A stretch of 37,854 nucleotides of DNA, from contig CAZJOD010000015.1 in NCBI GenBank assembly GCA_964547525.1, positions 1-37,854 on the forward strand, written 5' to 3'. Each line of letters begins with the position of its first letter. Position 1 is the first letter of the stretch. The notes under the pieces were generated by a model. The model made no database searches. It was given only the letters and a program-made list of their open reading frames with translations, and was not told where the DNA came from. Positions 15,509 through 23,692 of the stretch are shown here, piece by piece. The stretch comes from CAZJOD01 sp964547525. GTDB taxonomy: Bacteria > Bacillota > Clostridia > JAAYHZ01. Made by a program: the position numbers and the translations under genes.

Positions 15509-16333
15509 CTAAAAAGTACACATCATTTTAACTTCCTCGTATACTTTACTTGTGATTTCTGTGTCTATTTTTTTATCCATCCAAATTTCTTGTGCGGCTA
15601 CCGCTTGAGATACAAGCATATATAATCCGTTGACAACTCTGCCGCACTTTTTTTCCACCGTTTTCATTAATCGGGTCTTTGCAGGATTATATATTAAATC
15701 AACCAGCGCATCCATAGGAGGAATTCGACTCTCATTTAAAGGAGATTCTTCATTATTAGGATACATTCCCACCGGAGTGCAATTTACAGTTAATTTCAAA
15801 CTATTTAAATCGTAAACATCTTCATATGTTATTATTTTTGCTTTGTCAAATATATTTTGAACTTCATCCGCTTTTTTTCTGGTCGCCATATAAATAGTTG
15901 ACACATGCAAATCCGACATACAGGTGTAAACGGTACGTGCGGAACCTCCATCTCCTAATATCAATACATTGCCACCTGCCACTTTTATACTGTCCCGTTC
16001 CAATGTATCGGTAAACCCTTTATAATCGGTGTTATACCCGGATAATCCGGTTGAATCCGGTTTAATGGTGTTTACAGCTCCTATTTTCAAGGCTTCACAA
16101 GATATTTTGTCCATATAGGGTATCACAAGCTGCTTATACGGTATGGTAACATTAATTCCGGATATTCCTCTTATTTTTAACGTTTTTAAAAAGTGCCGTA
16201 TTTCTCGGGAATTAATCTGGTGCAGCATATAATCACCTTTTATTTCGGTATATTTGAAAATCGCCCGGTGTATCATGGGTGAGTAGCTGTGACCCAGTGG
16301 AAATCCTATAAGTCCGAACAAATTATTAAACAT
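15509..16333 (-). CDS. aroE: Shikimate dehydrogenase
   Basis: NADPH-dependent reduction of dehydroshikimate. 274 residues. PLGHSYSPMIHRAIF binds shikimate; the catalytic Lys is in NVTIPYKQ and the Asp in YNTDYKGF. The Rossmann loop is ILGDGGSARTVY. GAGGTGG lies 4 nt before the ATG. Within the aro operon between pheA and aroQ. Confidence 0.95.
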   Translation of the reverse strand: MFNNLFGLIGFPLGHSYSPMIHRAIFKYTEIKGDYMLHQINSREIRHFLKTLKIRGISGINVTIPYKQLVIPYMDKISCEALKIGAVNTIKPDSTGLSGYNTDYKGFTDTLERDSIKVAGGNVLILGDGGSARTVYTCMSDLHVSTIYMATRKKADEVQNIFDKAKIITYEDVYDLNSLKLTVNCTPVGMYPNNEESPLNESRIPPMDALVDLIYNPAKTRLMKTVEKKCGRVVNGLYMLVSQAVAAQEIWMDKKIDTEITSKVYEEVKMMCTF

Positions 16334-16342
16334 AGAACCACC

Positions 16343-17173
16343 TCAATATATTTCTGTATACTTTCTATAGTTTCCTAATATTCTATATGATTTGCAATAA
16401 ATCTCCAGATGGCACAGCGCTTTCTTCACATTCGAATCATCGGGGTTTCCTTCTAGATCCATGTGGAAAAAGTAATGCCAAGGCTCGGTCCATATGGGCC
16501 TGGATTCCAGCTTTATCAAGTTGACATTGTTATCTGCAAACCCTTGTATTGCCGAATATAAAGATCCCGGTATGTTTTTTACAATAAAAACAAGGCTTAT
16601 TTTATCCGCATACGGTATTTTTTGATGAGACAAAGATAACACTGCAAATCTGGTAAAATTATTACTGTTATCGTGTATGTTCGAATCCAATATAGTTAAT
16701 CCGTATATTAAAGCGGCTCTTTTTGACGCTATAGCCGCTAATGCTTTATCTCCTTTTTGAGATACGTCCTTTGCCGCAATAGCCGTATTGGAGCTTGTTT
16801 CCAGTTCCCATGCTTTTGCTTTTAAGTACCGACCGCACTGTTCCAAGCCTTGTGGATGAGATTTGACTTTTTTTACAGTATTCAATTCCGCACCCTGCAC
16901 GCCCAGTAAGTAATGTTCTATCCTTTTAACTATTTCACCGGTGATATATAGATCCTTTTCACGTATCAAGTCAACAACCTGATTAATACTTCCTGTAGAT
17001 GAATTCTCAATCGGTAACACAGCATAATCGGCCTTAGATTTCAATAAAGTATCGGTTACTTCTTCAAAGCCGGGTTTTCCTGTAAAATCATTGTCAACAC
17101 CGAAATATTTTAAAGCCGCTTCCTCTGTGTACGATCCGGGAACACCCGGATATACAATTTTTTTATTACTCAA
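16343..17173 (-). CDS. pheA: Prephenate dehydratase (monofunctional)
   Basis: Converts prephenate to phenylpyruvate, the committed step to phenylalanine. 276 residues with no chorismate mutase domain. Residues 1-180 form the PDT domain with LPIENSSTGSI and the NNFTRFAVL motif (catalytic TRF). Residues about 190-270 form an ACT domain with NIPGSLYSAI and KLESRPI (the GALV- and ESRP-type motifs), which bind Phe for feedback inhibition. The start is TTG at 17173 with GGAGGT 6 nt upstream. Its presence inside the shikimate operon explains control by phenylalanine. Confidence 0.95.
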   Translation of the reverse strand: MSNKKIVYPGVPGSYTEEAALKYFGVDNDFTGKPGFEEVTDTLLKSKADYAVLPIENSSTGSINQVVDLIREKDLYITGEIVKRIEHYLLGVQGAELNTVKKVKSHPQGLEQCGRYLKAKAWELETSSNTAIAAKDVSQKGDKALAAIASKRAALIYGLTILDSNIHDNSNNFTRFAVLSLSHQKIPYADKISLVFIVKNIPGSLYSAIQGFADNNVNLIKLESRPIWTEPWHYFFHMDLEGNPDDSNVKKALCHLEIYCKSYRILGNYRKYTEIY

Positions 17174-17177
17174 AAAT

Positions 17178-18269
17178 TCACCTCCACTTTATTACATCCA
17201 TCCAGGCATCCACCAAACATAATGCGCAACACGCTTCAATGACAGGAACCGCCCTAGGCACAATACAAGGATCATGTCTTCCTTTCACCGTGATTTCAGT
17301 GTCTTCCATAGTCTGAAGATTAACAGATTTCTGTGGTTTATATATTGATGGAACGGGCTTTATCGCCGTTGTAAATATAATTGGCATTCCGACGGTTATA
17401 CCACCCAATATACCACCGTTATTATTTGTCTCCATTACCACCTTCCCGTCTTTGATGCGATACGGATCGTTTGCACAGGTACCTTTCATTTTAGTTATAT
17501 CAAAACCTGCACCAAAAGAAATACCTTTTACGGCCGGAACCGAAAAAACAAGTGAAGCGATTTTACTTTCTAAAGCATCAAATATAGGACTTCCTATACC
17601 TGCGGGAACTCCTAGCGCCACACAGGTTATTTCACCCCCTACAGAATCTCCTTGCGACCTCACTTGAGATACGGTATCTTCTATTCTCTTTGCGGTACAC
17701 TTGCCTAATACGGGTAATGCTTGCAGCTTAAAGTTCCTTATTACATCTTCGGAAACATTGGTAAGATCCAAAGGTTCACTTTCAACATCAGCTATACTTT
17801 TAATATACGCACCTATCACAATTCCTTTTTCTTTTAACATCTGTTCAGCCAATGCGCCTGCAAAAACCAAAGGTGCGGTTAATCTTCCTGAAAAATGTCC
17901 TCCGCCTCTATGATCGTTATATCCTCTATAACGTACTTTGCCGGTATAATCGGCATGCCCGGGTCTAGGTATATCTTCAAGCTTCCCATAATCTTCAGAA
18001 CGTGTATCACTGTTATAAATCACCGCACAAACCGGGGTCCCTGTTGTATAACCGTTATATATTCCACTTAGTATTTCAACCGTATCTTTCTCCTGCCTTT
18101 TTGTAGCCAATCTATTCCCGGCAGGCGCCCGGCGTCCCATTTGAAAATTTATTTCTTCCATATCCGGTTTTATTCCCGGAGGAACTCCGTCTAAGATAAC
18201 ACCTATTCCTTTTCCATGAGATTCTCCAAATATCGATATCTTTAAATTAGTACCCCACTGGCTACTCAT
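17178..18269 (-). CDS. aroC: Chorismate synthase
   Basis: Makes chorismate from EPSP using reduced FMN. 363 residues. The starting GESHGKGIGVILDGVPPG, RPGHADYTGKVRYRGYNDHRGGGHFSGR and the FMN-contacting GRHDPCIVPRAVPV are all intact. The ATG overlaps the aroA stop (ATGA), so the genes are coupled. pheA starts 4 nt after its stop. Confidence 0.97.
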   Translation of the reverse strand: MSSQWGTNLKISIFGESHGKGIGVILDGVPPGIKPDMEEINFQMGRRAPAGNRLATKRQEKDTVEILSGIYNGYTTGTPVCAVIYNSDTRSEDYGKLEDIPRPGHADYTGKVRYRGYNDHRGGGHFSGRLTAPLVFAGALAEQMLKEKGIVIGAYIKSIADVESEPLDLTNVSEDVIRNFKLQALPVLGKCTAKRIEDTVSQVRSQGDSVGGEITCVALGVPAGIGSPIFDALESKIASLVFSVPAVKGISFGAGFDITKMKGTCANDPYRIKDGKVVMETNNNGGILGGITVGMPIIFTTAIKPVPSIYKPQKSVNLQTMEDTEITVKGRHDPCIVPRAVPVIEACCALCLVDAWMDVIKWR

Positions 18270-19534
18270 AAAGCTTTCCCTCCAAGCTTCTTATAATCAT
18301 CCCAAAATTCCGGATACGATTTGTTTATAGCATCGCCACCCTCCAACATAAAGGAGTTGCAACATGCACTAACCGCTATGGCAGCCATCATTGCAATCCT
18401 ATGATCACCGTAACTTGATACATCGGAGCCATGCAAGCCTGCAACACCGTTAAACTCAAAACCTTCATCAGTAGTTTTAGCATCCGCTCCTAATTTTCTA
18501 AGAACACCTGTTATAGACTCTATTCTGTCGGATTCTTTTATACGAAGTCTCCCTGCGCCTGTTATTCTACTTCTTCCCTTAGCTAAAGCACATAACAAAC
18601 ATAAGACAGGCGCCAGGTCCGGACAATTTGTAATATTTAAATCACAACCGGTTAATTTTGATGGATTAACATATAAAGTTCGGTCATGAAAACCTATATC
18701 AGCTCCCATCCGTTTAACAAAATCCAAAATCACTTTATCCCCTTGACAGGAATTTTGATCAAGACCTAATATGGTTACACCGTTACCAAGTATCCCCGCA
18801 GCTATATGAAAGGCCGCCTGAGACCAATCTCCTTCAACGGTAACTTCAGTTTGCTTATAAGTGCTGTTTCCAGGTATAAAATACCTTTGCCCGGCTTCCT
18901 TTTCGATTATATTTATACCGAATTTTTTTAAAACATCCAAAGTAATGTCAACATACGGTGCGGACTCTAAAGGACCGTCAATCTCAATAACCGAATCTCC
19001 GGGTATCAATGGCAAAGCCATCAACAAACCTGTTACAAATTGAGAACTCAGATTACCCGGTAATCGATATACACCTGCATTGAGGTTGCCTGCGACCGTC
19101 AAAGGAAAACCTTTTTCCGCCGTACTCCAAGTTATACCGTTTTTCTCAAATATATCTTTGTAAGGTGTCAGCGGTCTTTCTCCCAACCGTCCTTCCCCTG
19201 TAAATATCGCACCTTTATTAACTGCCAACGCCATGGGGATAGCAAATCTCAAAGTGGATCCTGATTCTTTACAGTCTATTACCGGCAAGGGTTTGACAGT
19301 TCCGATACCGTTTTTTATTAACAAAGAGTTTTTATCTTTACATATATCAACTTCCTTACCTAATGCGGTAAGAACATTCAAAGTCGCTTTTATATCATCT
19401 GACAAACTTATATTATTTATGACACATTCTCCCCTCAAAGGAACAGTTGCCATAAGCAGTCTGTGCGCTTGGCTTTTAGAAGGAGGCACAGTTATTTGAC
19501 CTGCCAATTTTTGAGGCGTAAGTTTTAATTTCAT
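18266..19534 (-). CDS. aroA: 3-phosphoshikimate 1-carboxyvinyltransferase (EPSP synthase)
   Basis: Transfers enolpyruvate from PEP to shikimate-3-phosphate. About 422 residues. PPSKSQAHR at the N-terminus, GSTLRFAIPMAL, DWSQAAFHIA and RIKESDRI are conserved. An in-frame GTG lies at 19543, three codons earlier and overlapping the aroB stop; either start is possible, and I chose the ATG that fits the family alignment. Its 3' end overlaps aroC by 4 nt. Confidence 0.94.
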   Translation of the reverse strand: MKLKLTPQKLAGQITVPPSKSQAHRLLMATVPLRGECVINNISLSDDIKATLNVLTALGKEVDICKDKNSLLIKNGIGTVKPLPVIDCKESGSTLRFAIPMALAVNKGAIFTGEGRLGERPLTPYKDIFEKNGITWSTAEKGFPLTVAGNLNAGVYRLPGNLSSQFVTGLLMALPLIPGDSVIEIDGPLESAPYVDITLDVLKKFGINIIEKEAGQRYFIPGNSTYKQTEVTVEGDWSQAAFHIAAGILGNGVTILGLDQNSCQGDKVILDFVKRMGADIGFHDRTLYVNPSKLTGCDLNITNCPDLAPVLCLLCALAKGRSRITGAGRLRIKESDRIESITGVLRKLGADAKTTDEGFEFNGVAGLHGSDVSSYGDHRIAMMAAIAVSACCNSFMLEGGDAINKSYPEFWDDYKKLGGKAL

Positions 19535-19535
19535 A

Positions 19536-20612
19536 TTAATCACACCATCCTAAAAATTTTACGACTTTATCAATTTCCGTTTTATATATAAAACACGAAC
19601 CTATTTCATTTAGTAAAACCAGGTTAATTTTCCCCTTTCTCGCCTTTTTGTCTCTTAGAACAAACTCAGCCGCCGATTGGCGATTTATTTGAGGCATCTC
19701 GGTAGGAAGATCATAAAGATTGCAAACATATGCCAATTCTTCTGCAATACCCGACCGGACTAATCCGTTAACTTCAGCTCGCCTCATTATTTCCACCATA
19801 CCTATTGCAACTGCAAAACCATGAGATAAATTTTCATAACCTGACAAACTCTCTAAAACATGTGCTATGGTGTGCCCAAAATTTAATATCATCCTTTTTC
19901 CGTTATCTTCCGTATCTTCCTCCACTACCTGTTTCTTTACACTACAAGACTTAAAAATCAAATCGGTAAGATATTCTGTAATACAATCGCTTCGTGTTTT
20001 TAAAATTTCGAACATTTCGGGATCCCATATACATGCGTATTTTATCATTTCGGCCATACCTGATGAGAAGTTAGGACAATCCAATGTAAGTAACAGTTCA
20101 GGATCTATACAAACAAGATCGGGTTGCTTAAAAGCTCCAACCATATTCTTACCCCATTTCAGATCTATCGCCGTTTTCCCGCCGATACTGCTGTCTATCT
20201 GTGCTAATAATGTTGTAGGAACCTGTACCAAACCCATTCCTCGCTGCCATGTTGCAGCTGCAAAACCGGCTAAATCACCGATGACTCCTCCCCCTAAAGC
20301 CATTATCAGATCATTTCGTAAAAAACCGTTTTTACCCAATTCATCATAAACACTAAGCAATCCTGATACGGATTTTGACTTCTCACCCGGCGGTAATATC
20401 AGTTTTGTAACAAGTATTCCTTCCTCTTTCATGTTTTGTAAAATCTGTTCGCCATAAAAGCTGTCAACATTGCGATCGGTTACTATTAACACCTTTGAAC
20501 CAAGAAAAGATTTTCGAACATACTTTGGAATACACTTAAATATCTTAGGTCCTATATAAACATTAGAAACATGGTTTTGGGTATTAATTTCAAGATGCTC
20601 CGTCCTTTTCAT
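19536..20612 (-). CDS. aroB: 3-dehydroquinate synthase
   Basis: NAD- and metal-dependent cyclisation of DAHP to dehydroquinate. 358 residues. LGGGVIGDLAGFAAATWQRG and VPTTLLAQIDSSIGGKTAID mark the nucleotide and substrate sites, and NFGHTIAHVLE carries metal-binding His residues. The frame extends to 20645, but GGGAGGT with 8-nt spacing supports the ATG at 20612 (MKRTEHLEI). Second gene of the operon, after aroF. Confidence 0.95.
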   Translation of the reverse strand: MKRTEHLEINTQNHVSNVYIGPKIFKCIPKYVRKSFLGSKVLIVTDRNVDSFYGEQILQNMKEEGILVTKLILPPGEKSKSVSGLLSVYDELGKNGFLRNDLIMALGGGVIGDLAGFAAATWQRGMGLVQVPTTLLAQIDSSIGGKTAIDLKWGKNMVGAFKQPDLVCIDPELLLTLDCPNFSSGMAEMIKYACIWDPEMFEILKTRSDCITEYLTDLIFKSCSVKKQVVEEDTEDNGKRMILNFGHTIAHVLESLSGYENLSHGFAVAIGMVEIMRRAEVNGLVRSGIAEELAYVCNLYDLPTEMPQINRQSAAEFVLRDKKARKGKINLVLLNEIGSCFIYKTEIDKVVKFLGWCD

Positions 20613-20699
20613 TTTTCGATACCTCCCTATCAGTCTCATCTTCAAAAACGTTAACTGCCGATTTGTCTCATTTTATCATATAGATACCAATCATATATA

Positions 20700-21728
20700 T
20701 TATTGTTTCAATTCTTCGGCATTTTTTCCGGTTCTATCAAGCAATATATTTATTTCATTCATTAAGTTTCTATATGTTTCCGGTTTCAGCGATTGAGCAC
20801 CGTCTGATAATGCCATAGCAGGATTAGGATGAACTTCAATCATTAATCCGTCGGCTCCGGCCACAACTGCAGCTTTCGCCAATGGTTCCACCATCCACCA
20901 AAGACCGGTTGCGTGACTGGGGTCTGCCAGGACCGGAAGATGGCTATAATGCTTAACCATGGGTATGGCACTTACATCAAAAGTGTTTCTTGTATAATTT
21001 TCAAATGTTCTGATTCCTCTCTCACAGAGAATTACATTCTTATTACCCTCAGATATGATATACTCGGCGGACATTAACCATTCTTCCATGGTTGCCGATA
21101 ATCCACGCTTTAGGATAACAGGTTTGTCGGTTCGCCCTAATTCCTTTAACAAAGAAAAATTTTGCATATTACGTGCACCTATTTGTATTATATCAACATC
21201 TTCAACAAATCTTTCAAGCCAATCAACCGATAATAACTCTGATACTATATAAAGACCGGTTTCTTTTTTTGCCAGTTTAAGAAGCTCAAGCCCTTTACTT
21301 CCAAGTCCTTGGAAGCTATATGGTGAAGTTCGAGGTTTGAAAGCACCTCCTCTTAAGAATTTAGCACCGGATTTTTTCACTTCGTGTGCAACCGCCAGTA
21401 ATTGTTCCTCACTTTCTACCGAACAAGGCCCTGCAATCATTGTGAATTCTTTACCTCCTATTTCACAATCACCCACTTTAACTGTCGAGTTATCCGGATG
21501 GAAAAGTCTGTTTACCTGTTTGTAAGGTTCTTGTACTCGGATTAATCTGTGTACGATTCCCGAACTTTCTATACTTCCTTCGTTTACCGTTCTGGTATCA
21601 CCAATTAAAGCAAGGATTGTGTAATCTACACCTTTAGTTCTTTCCACCCTGATGTTTTCATTTTCCAGGGTTTTCATCAACTCCAATATCTTATCTTCTT
21701 CAGTTTTAGGTTTTAATACCAATATCAT
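20700..21728 (-). CDS. aroF: DAHP synthase (type I beta, regulated)
   Basis: First step of the shikimate pathway: PEP plus erythrose-4-phosphate to DAHP. 342 residues. Residues 1 to about 75 form a ferredoxin-like (ACT-like) regulatory domain like that of the Thermotoga enzyme, which gives Phe/Tyr inhibition. The TIM barrel follows with MIAGPCSVESEEQ, LRGGAFKPRTSPYSFQGLG, IGARNMQNF and ADPSHATGLWWMV. AAGGAGG lies 8 nt before the ATG. It is the first structural gene behind the Phe leader and attenuator, so both its synthesis and activity are probably under aromatic control. Confidence 0.96.
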   Translation of the reverse strand: MILVLKPKTEEDKILELMKTLENENIRVERTKGVDYTILALIGDTRTVNEGSIESSGIVHRLIRVQEPYKQVNRLFHPDNSTVKVGDCEIGGKEFTMIAGPCSVESEEQLLAVAHEVKKSGAKFLRGGAFKPRTSPYSFQGLGSKGLELLKLAKKETGLYIVSELLSVDWLERFVEDVDIIQIGARNMQNFSLLKELGRTDKPVILKRGLSATMEEWLMSAEYIISEGNKNVILCERGIRTFENYTRNTFDVSAIPMVKHYSHLPVLADPSHATGLWWMVEPLAKAAVVAGADGLMIEVHPNPAMALSDGAQSLKPETYRNLMNEINILLDRTGKNAEELKQ

Positions 21729-21796
21729 AAATCGTTCCTCCTTTTTTTATTTTTCTTTTTTCAAAAAAAAACAATCCGTATCAAATTATACGTACT

Positions 21797-21828
21797 AAAA
21801 AAGCGGGGGCTGAATCAGCCTCCCGCTT
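21797..21828 (-). terminator. Attenuator terminator of the aro operon
   Basis: On the minus strand AGCGGGAGGCTG pairs with CAGCCCCCGCT (11 bp with one bulged A) around a 3-nt loop, followed by six T. It stands 68 nt before the aroF start and 19 nt after the leader peptide stop. Its 5' and 3' arms are both partly complementary to 21857-21867, which forms the alternative antiterminator. Confidence 0.93.
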
Positions 21829-21867
21829 ATATCCGTGTACTTAGCATTACGGTGTCCTGATTCGCCC
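21797..21867 (-). promoter_or_regulatory. Ribosome-mediated attenuator (antiterminator/terminator switch), Phe-responsive
   Basis: Leader RNA GGGCGAAUCAG (21867-21857), located in the last codons of the leader peptide, is complementary to CUGAUUC-A-GCCC (21818-21807) inside the terminator: 11 pairs with one bulged A. A short CCGU/ACGG helix can stack inside. This helix and the terminator exclude each other. A ribosome stopped at the leader stop codon (21849-21847) would cover the upstream arm and let the terminator form. A ribosome stalled earlier on Phe codons would leave it free. Confidence 0.85.
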
Positions 21868-21963
21868 GGTGGTAAATTTAAAAAACGCAAAAAAACCGAA
21901 GCAAAAAAAGCTACGGAACATATATAAAGCGTTTAATTTAATTGTGGGCAAACAGGTTAACAT
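21847..21963 (-). CDS. Phenylalanine leader peptide of the aro operon
   Basis: Short frame of 38 codons plus TAA. Residues 16-30 read FRSFFCFGFFAFFKF: nine Phe in 15 residues, resembling E. coli PheL in density. The ATG at 21963 has GAGGT about 10 nt upstream; an internal ATG (codon 15) in the same frame has no ribosome site. It begins about 30 nt after the promoter, and its stop lies 19 nt before the terminator stem. The gene context (DAHP synthase, shikimate genes, prephenate dehydratase) fits sensing of charged tRNA-Phe. I infer the role from the codon content and the RNA pairing; no homologue was searched. Confidence 0.87.
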   Translation of the reverse strand: MLTCLPTIKLNALYMFRSFFCFGFFAFFKFTTGRIRTP

Positions 21964-21997
21964 CTTGTTAGTTACCTCGCAAACTATAATTTTATAT

Positions 21998-22027
21998 ATT
22001 ATATGACTGTACGGTTTCATATGTCAA
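21998..22027 (-). promoter_or_regulatory. Promoter of the aro operon
   Basis: TTGACA (22027-22022), 18-nt spacer, TATAAT (22003-21998) on the minus strand. Transcription should start near 21991, about 28 nt before the leader peptide ATG. Confidence 0.88.
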
Positions 22028-22143
22028 GTATTTTTTTTGAATCAAGAAAAATAGTAAAATGAAAAATTAAAGTCTATCTTTGATAGGGTCTCGCCAGATA
22101 TTAGTTTTTCAAAAAATTATTAAAAGGCCTTAATTGCAAAAAC

Positions 22144-22260
22144 CGGTTTTATTGCAATTAACTAACGAACATTGAACCAAAGTCGGAAAAATTATACCTT
22201 ATGCCGCGACATTGTAAATCCAACCCAAACCGTATTAGTGAAGTTATTGTTTTTAGCATT
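22144..22260 (-). mobile_element. Small inverted-repeat element, copy A (MITE-like)
   Basis: About 117 bp. Its plus strand (TTTTATTGCAATTAACTAAC at the left end, AGTTATTG at the right) aligns along its length with the reverse complement of 26726-26843, including AACGAACATTGAA and GCGACATTGTAAATCCAA versus ACGACATCGAAAATCCAA. The ends are degenerate terminal inverted repeats. No coding capacity. It lies 5 nt beyond the end of the ger operon. Confidence 0.65.
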
Positions 22261-22265
22261 TTATA

Positions 22266-22466
22266 TCACGGATTTATACCTAGTACCTTAAATATGGAAT
22301 AACACAGGCTTCTTTCAAATATGTCATAAATTACCATGAGTCCTAGAACAACTGTTATGACAGATAAAGAAACATAATATACAATATGTTTTTTGTCTCC
22401 CGATTTAATCATTTTTCGTATTTCAAAAATGCTAGTTATTATCAAAACAAATATAAGTATTATCAA
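22266..22466 (-). CDS. Small two-helix membrane protein of the ger operon (D-subunit-like)
   Basis: 66 residues. Two hydrophobic stretches (about 1-15 and 28-48) are separated by a charged turn (EIRKMIKSGDKKH), so it is probably a two-helix membrane protein. TTG start at 22466 with GAGGTG 5 nt upstream. It follows gerC by 49 nt as the last gene of the operon. Small two-helix D subunits are known beside some GerA-type receptors and modulate germination; identity here rests on size, topology and position only. Confidence 0.6.
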   Translation of the reverse strand: MIILIFVLIITSIFEIRKMIKSGDKKHIVYYVSLSVITVVLGLMVIYDIFERSLCYSIFKVLGINP

Positions 22467-22515
22467 TTTATCACCTCTTTTTAATAAATACCGAAAAATA
22501 TAAAGTACCTATTCA

Positions 22516-23688
22516 TTACCTCAATTTTATGGGATCGACTATATTATAAGTATTCCTTAAATTTGATATCACTTTCACATCGACTTCAAGCTCCTTAAAT
22601 ATATCATGCCATTTATACTTGATTAAAGACCACTCATTGGGATATTGCCTGTAATATATATTTCCTAATCCTGTTACATCGGAATTAATGTTTTGCAGAT
22701 ATTTCATAGTGTCAATGACTTCTTTTTTAATTATTTCCTGCACTTTATCTTCTATTATTTCGATATGATTAAGATCAAATAATCTTATGCCTCCGGTATA
22801 CTCCGGTATGTTAAAATTTACTCTGATATCTATATTAACGGTTTTATAATCTCTTGATAATTTAACCTTTGTTCTAGAATGAGTTACTTCCACCGATAAT
22901 CTCGCTCCGTCTACAGTATCGATAACTATAGGTGTCGATCTTATTTCATTAATAATCCAATTAATACCTCTGGAATATTCAATGGGTGCATACTCAATTA
23001 ATTCGGCATTATGATTAAAAATAGCATAACCGTCCAATTTAATATCTTTTTTAGAAGAACCACCTTCTTTTTCTGGTGATTCGTCTGTTGTTTTTTCAGT
23101 AGTTACAAGACAAGGGAGTAATACATGATATCCTTCGGAATGGTATCTCCTTAAATAATCTTTTATGCTCATTTCTTTAGCGATCGACATCATCTTGTCG
23201 TCGTCAAACAGATATTTTATTTTATCATCCATACTCGGGTTTACCGTATCGGTATTTTTTATAAATTCACGAGCCGTAGAGTTTTTTGCTACCACTAAAA
23301 AATCTGACAGCCTGTTTTCATGATTTCTCATAAAAAAATCTAGAAATTCCGATATACCGTTTTTTGCCGCTTCGTCACCTATTATAATGTACTGCAAATG
23401 TACCCAAGTCAAATGCTTATCCGCATATGTGTGCATTTTCCTCTTGGCTTCAAAAATAGTCTTACCTTCGGCCTCGTATATCTTAACACCTTCTTCCCCT
23501 CCACCTCCTTCGGCACCGGGTTTTGTTGTAATGCACATTACGGTAAGTTCCACCATATCATCTTTTGTATCTACACCAACCACAAGTATAGGTTGAAGTT
23601 GCTCGATAGGTATGCGGTTAGGCATTTCATTACAGCTTACAAGTAAAAATGATATAAATATCGTTATAAAAATGCACAATCTTCGCAC
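22516..23688 (-). CDS. gerC: Spore germination receptor lipoprotein, Ger(x)C family
   Basis: C subunit of a GerA-type nutrient germinant receptor, anchored to the spore inner membrane by lipid. About 390 residues. Signal peptide RRLCIFITIFISFLLVSC with lipobox LVSC and the Cys at about residue 19 from the GTG at 23688. PILVVGVDTKDDMVELTV is typical of the family's first domain, and the C-terminal half (SVEVTHSRTKVKLSRDYKTVNIDIRVN) is Ger(x)C. An in-frame GTG at 23751 would put 21 charged residues before the signal peptide and has no ribosome site. The gene overlaps or abuts the end of gerA. Confidence 0.88.
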   Translation of the reverse strand: MRRLCIFITIFISFLLVSCNEMPNRIPIEQLQPILVVGVDTKDDMVELTVMCITTKPGAEGGGGEEGVKIYEAEGKTIFEAKRKMHTYADKHLTWVHLQYIIIGDEAAKNGISEFLDFFMRNHENRLSDFLVVAKNSTAREFIKNTDTVNPSMDDKIKYLFDDDKMMSIAKEMSIKDYLRRYHSEGYHVLLPCLVTTEKTTDESPEKEGGSSKKDIKLDGYAIFNHNAELIEYAPIEYSRGINWIINEIRSTPIVIDTVDGARLSVEVTHSRTKVKLSRDYKTVNIDIRVNFNIPEYTGGIRLFDLNHIEIIEDKVQEIIKKEVIDTMKYLQNINSDVTGLGNIYYRQYPNEWSLIKYKWHDIFKELEVDVKVISNLRNTYNIVDPIKLR

Positions 23689-23692
23689 TGCT

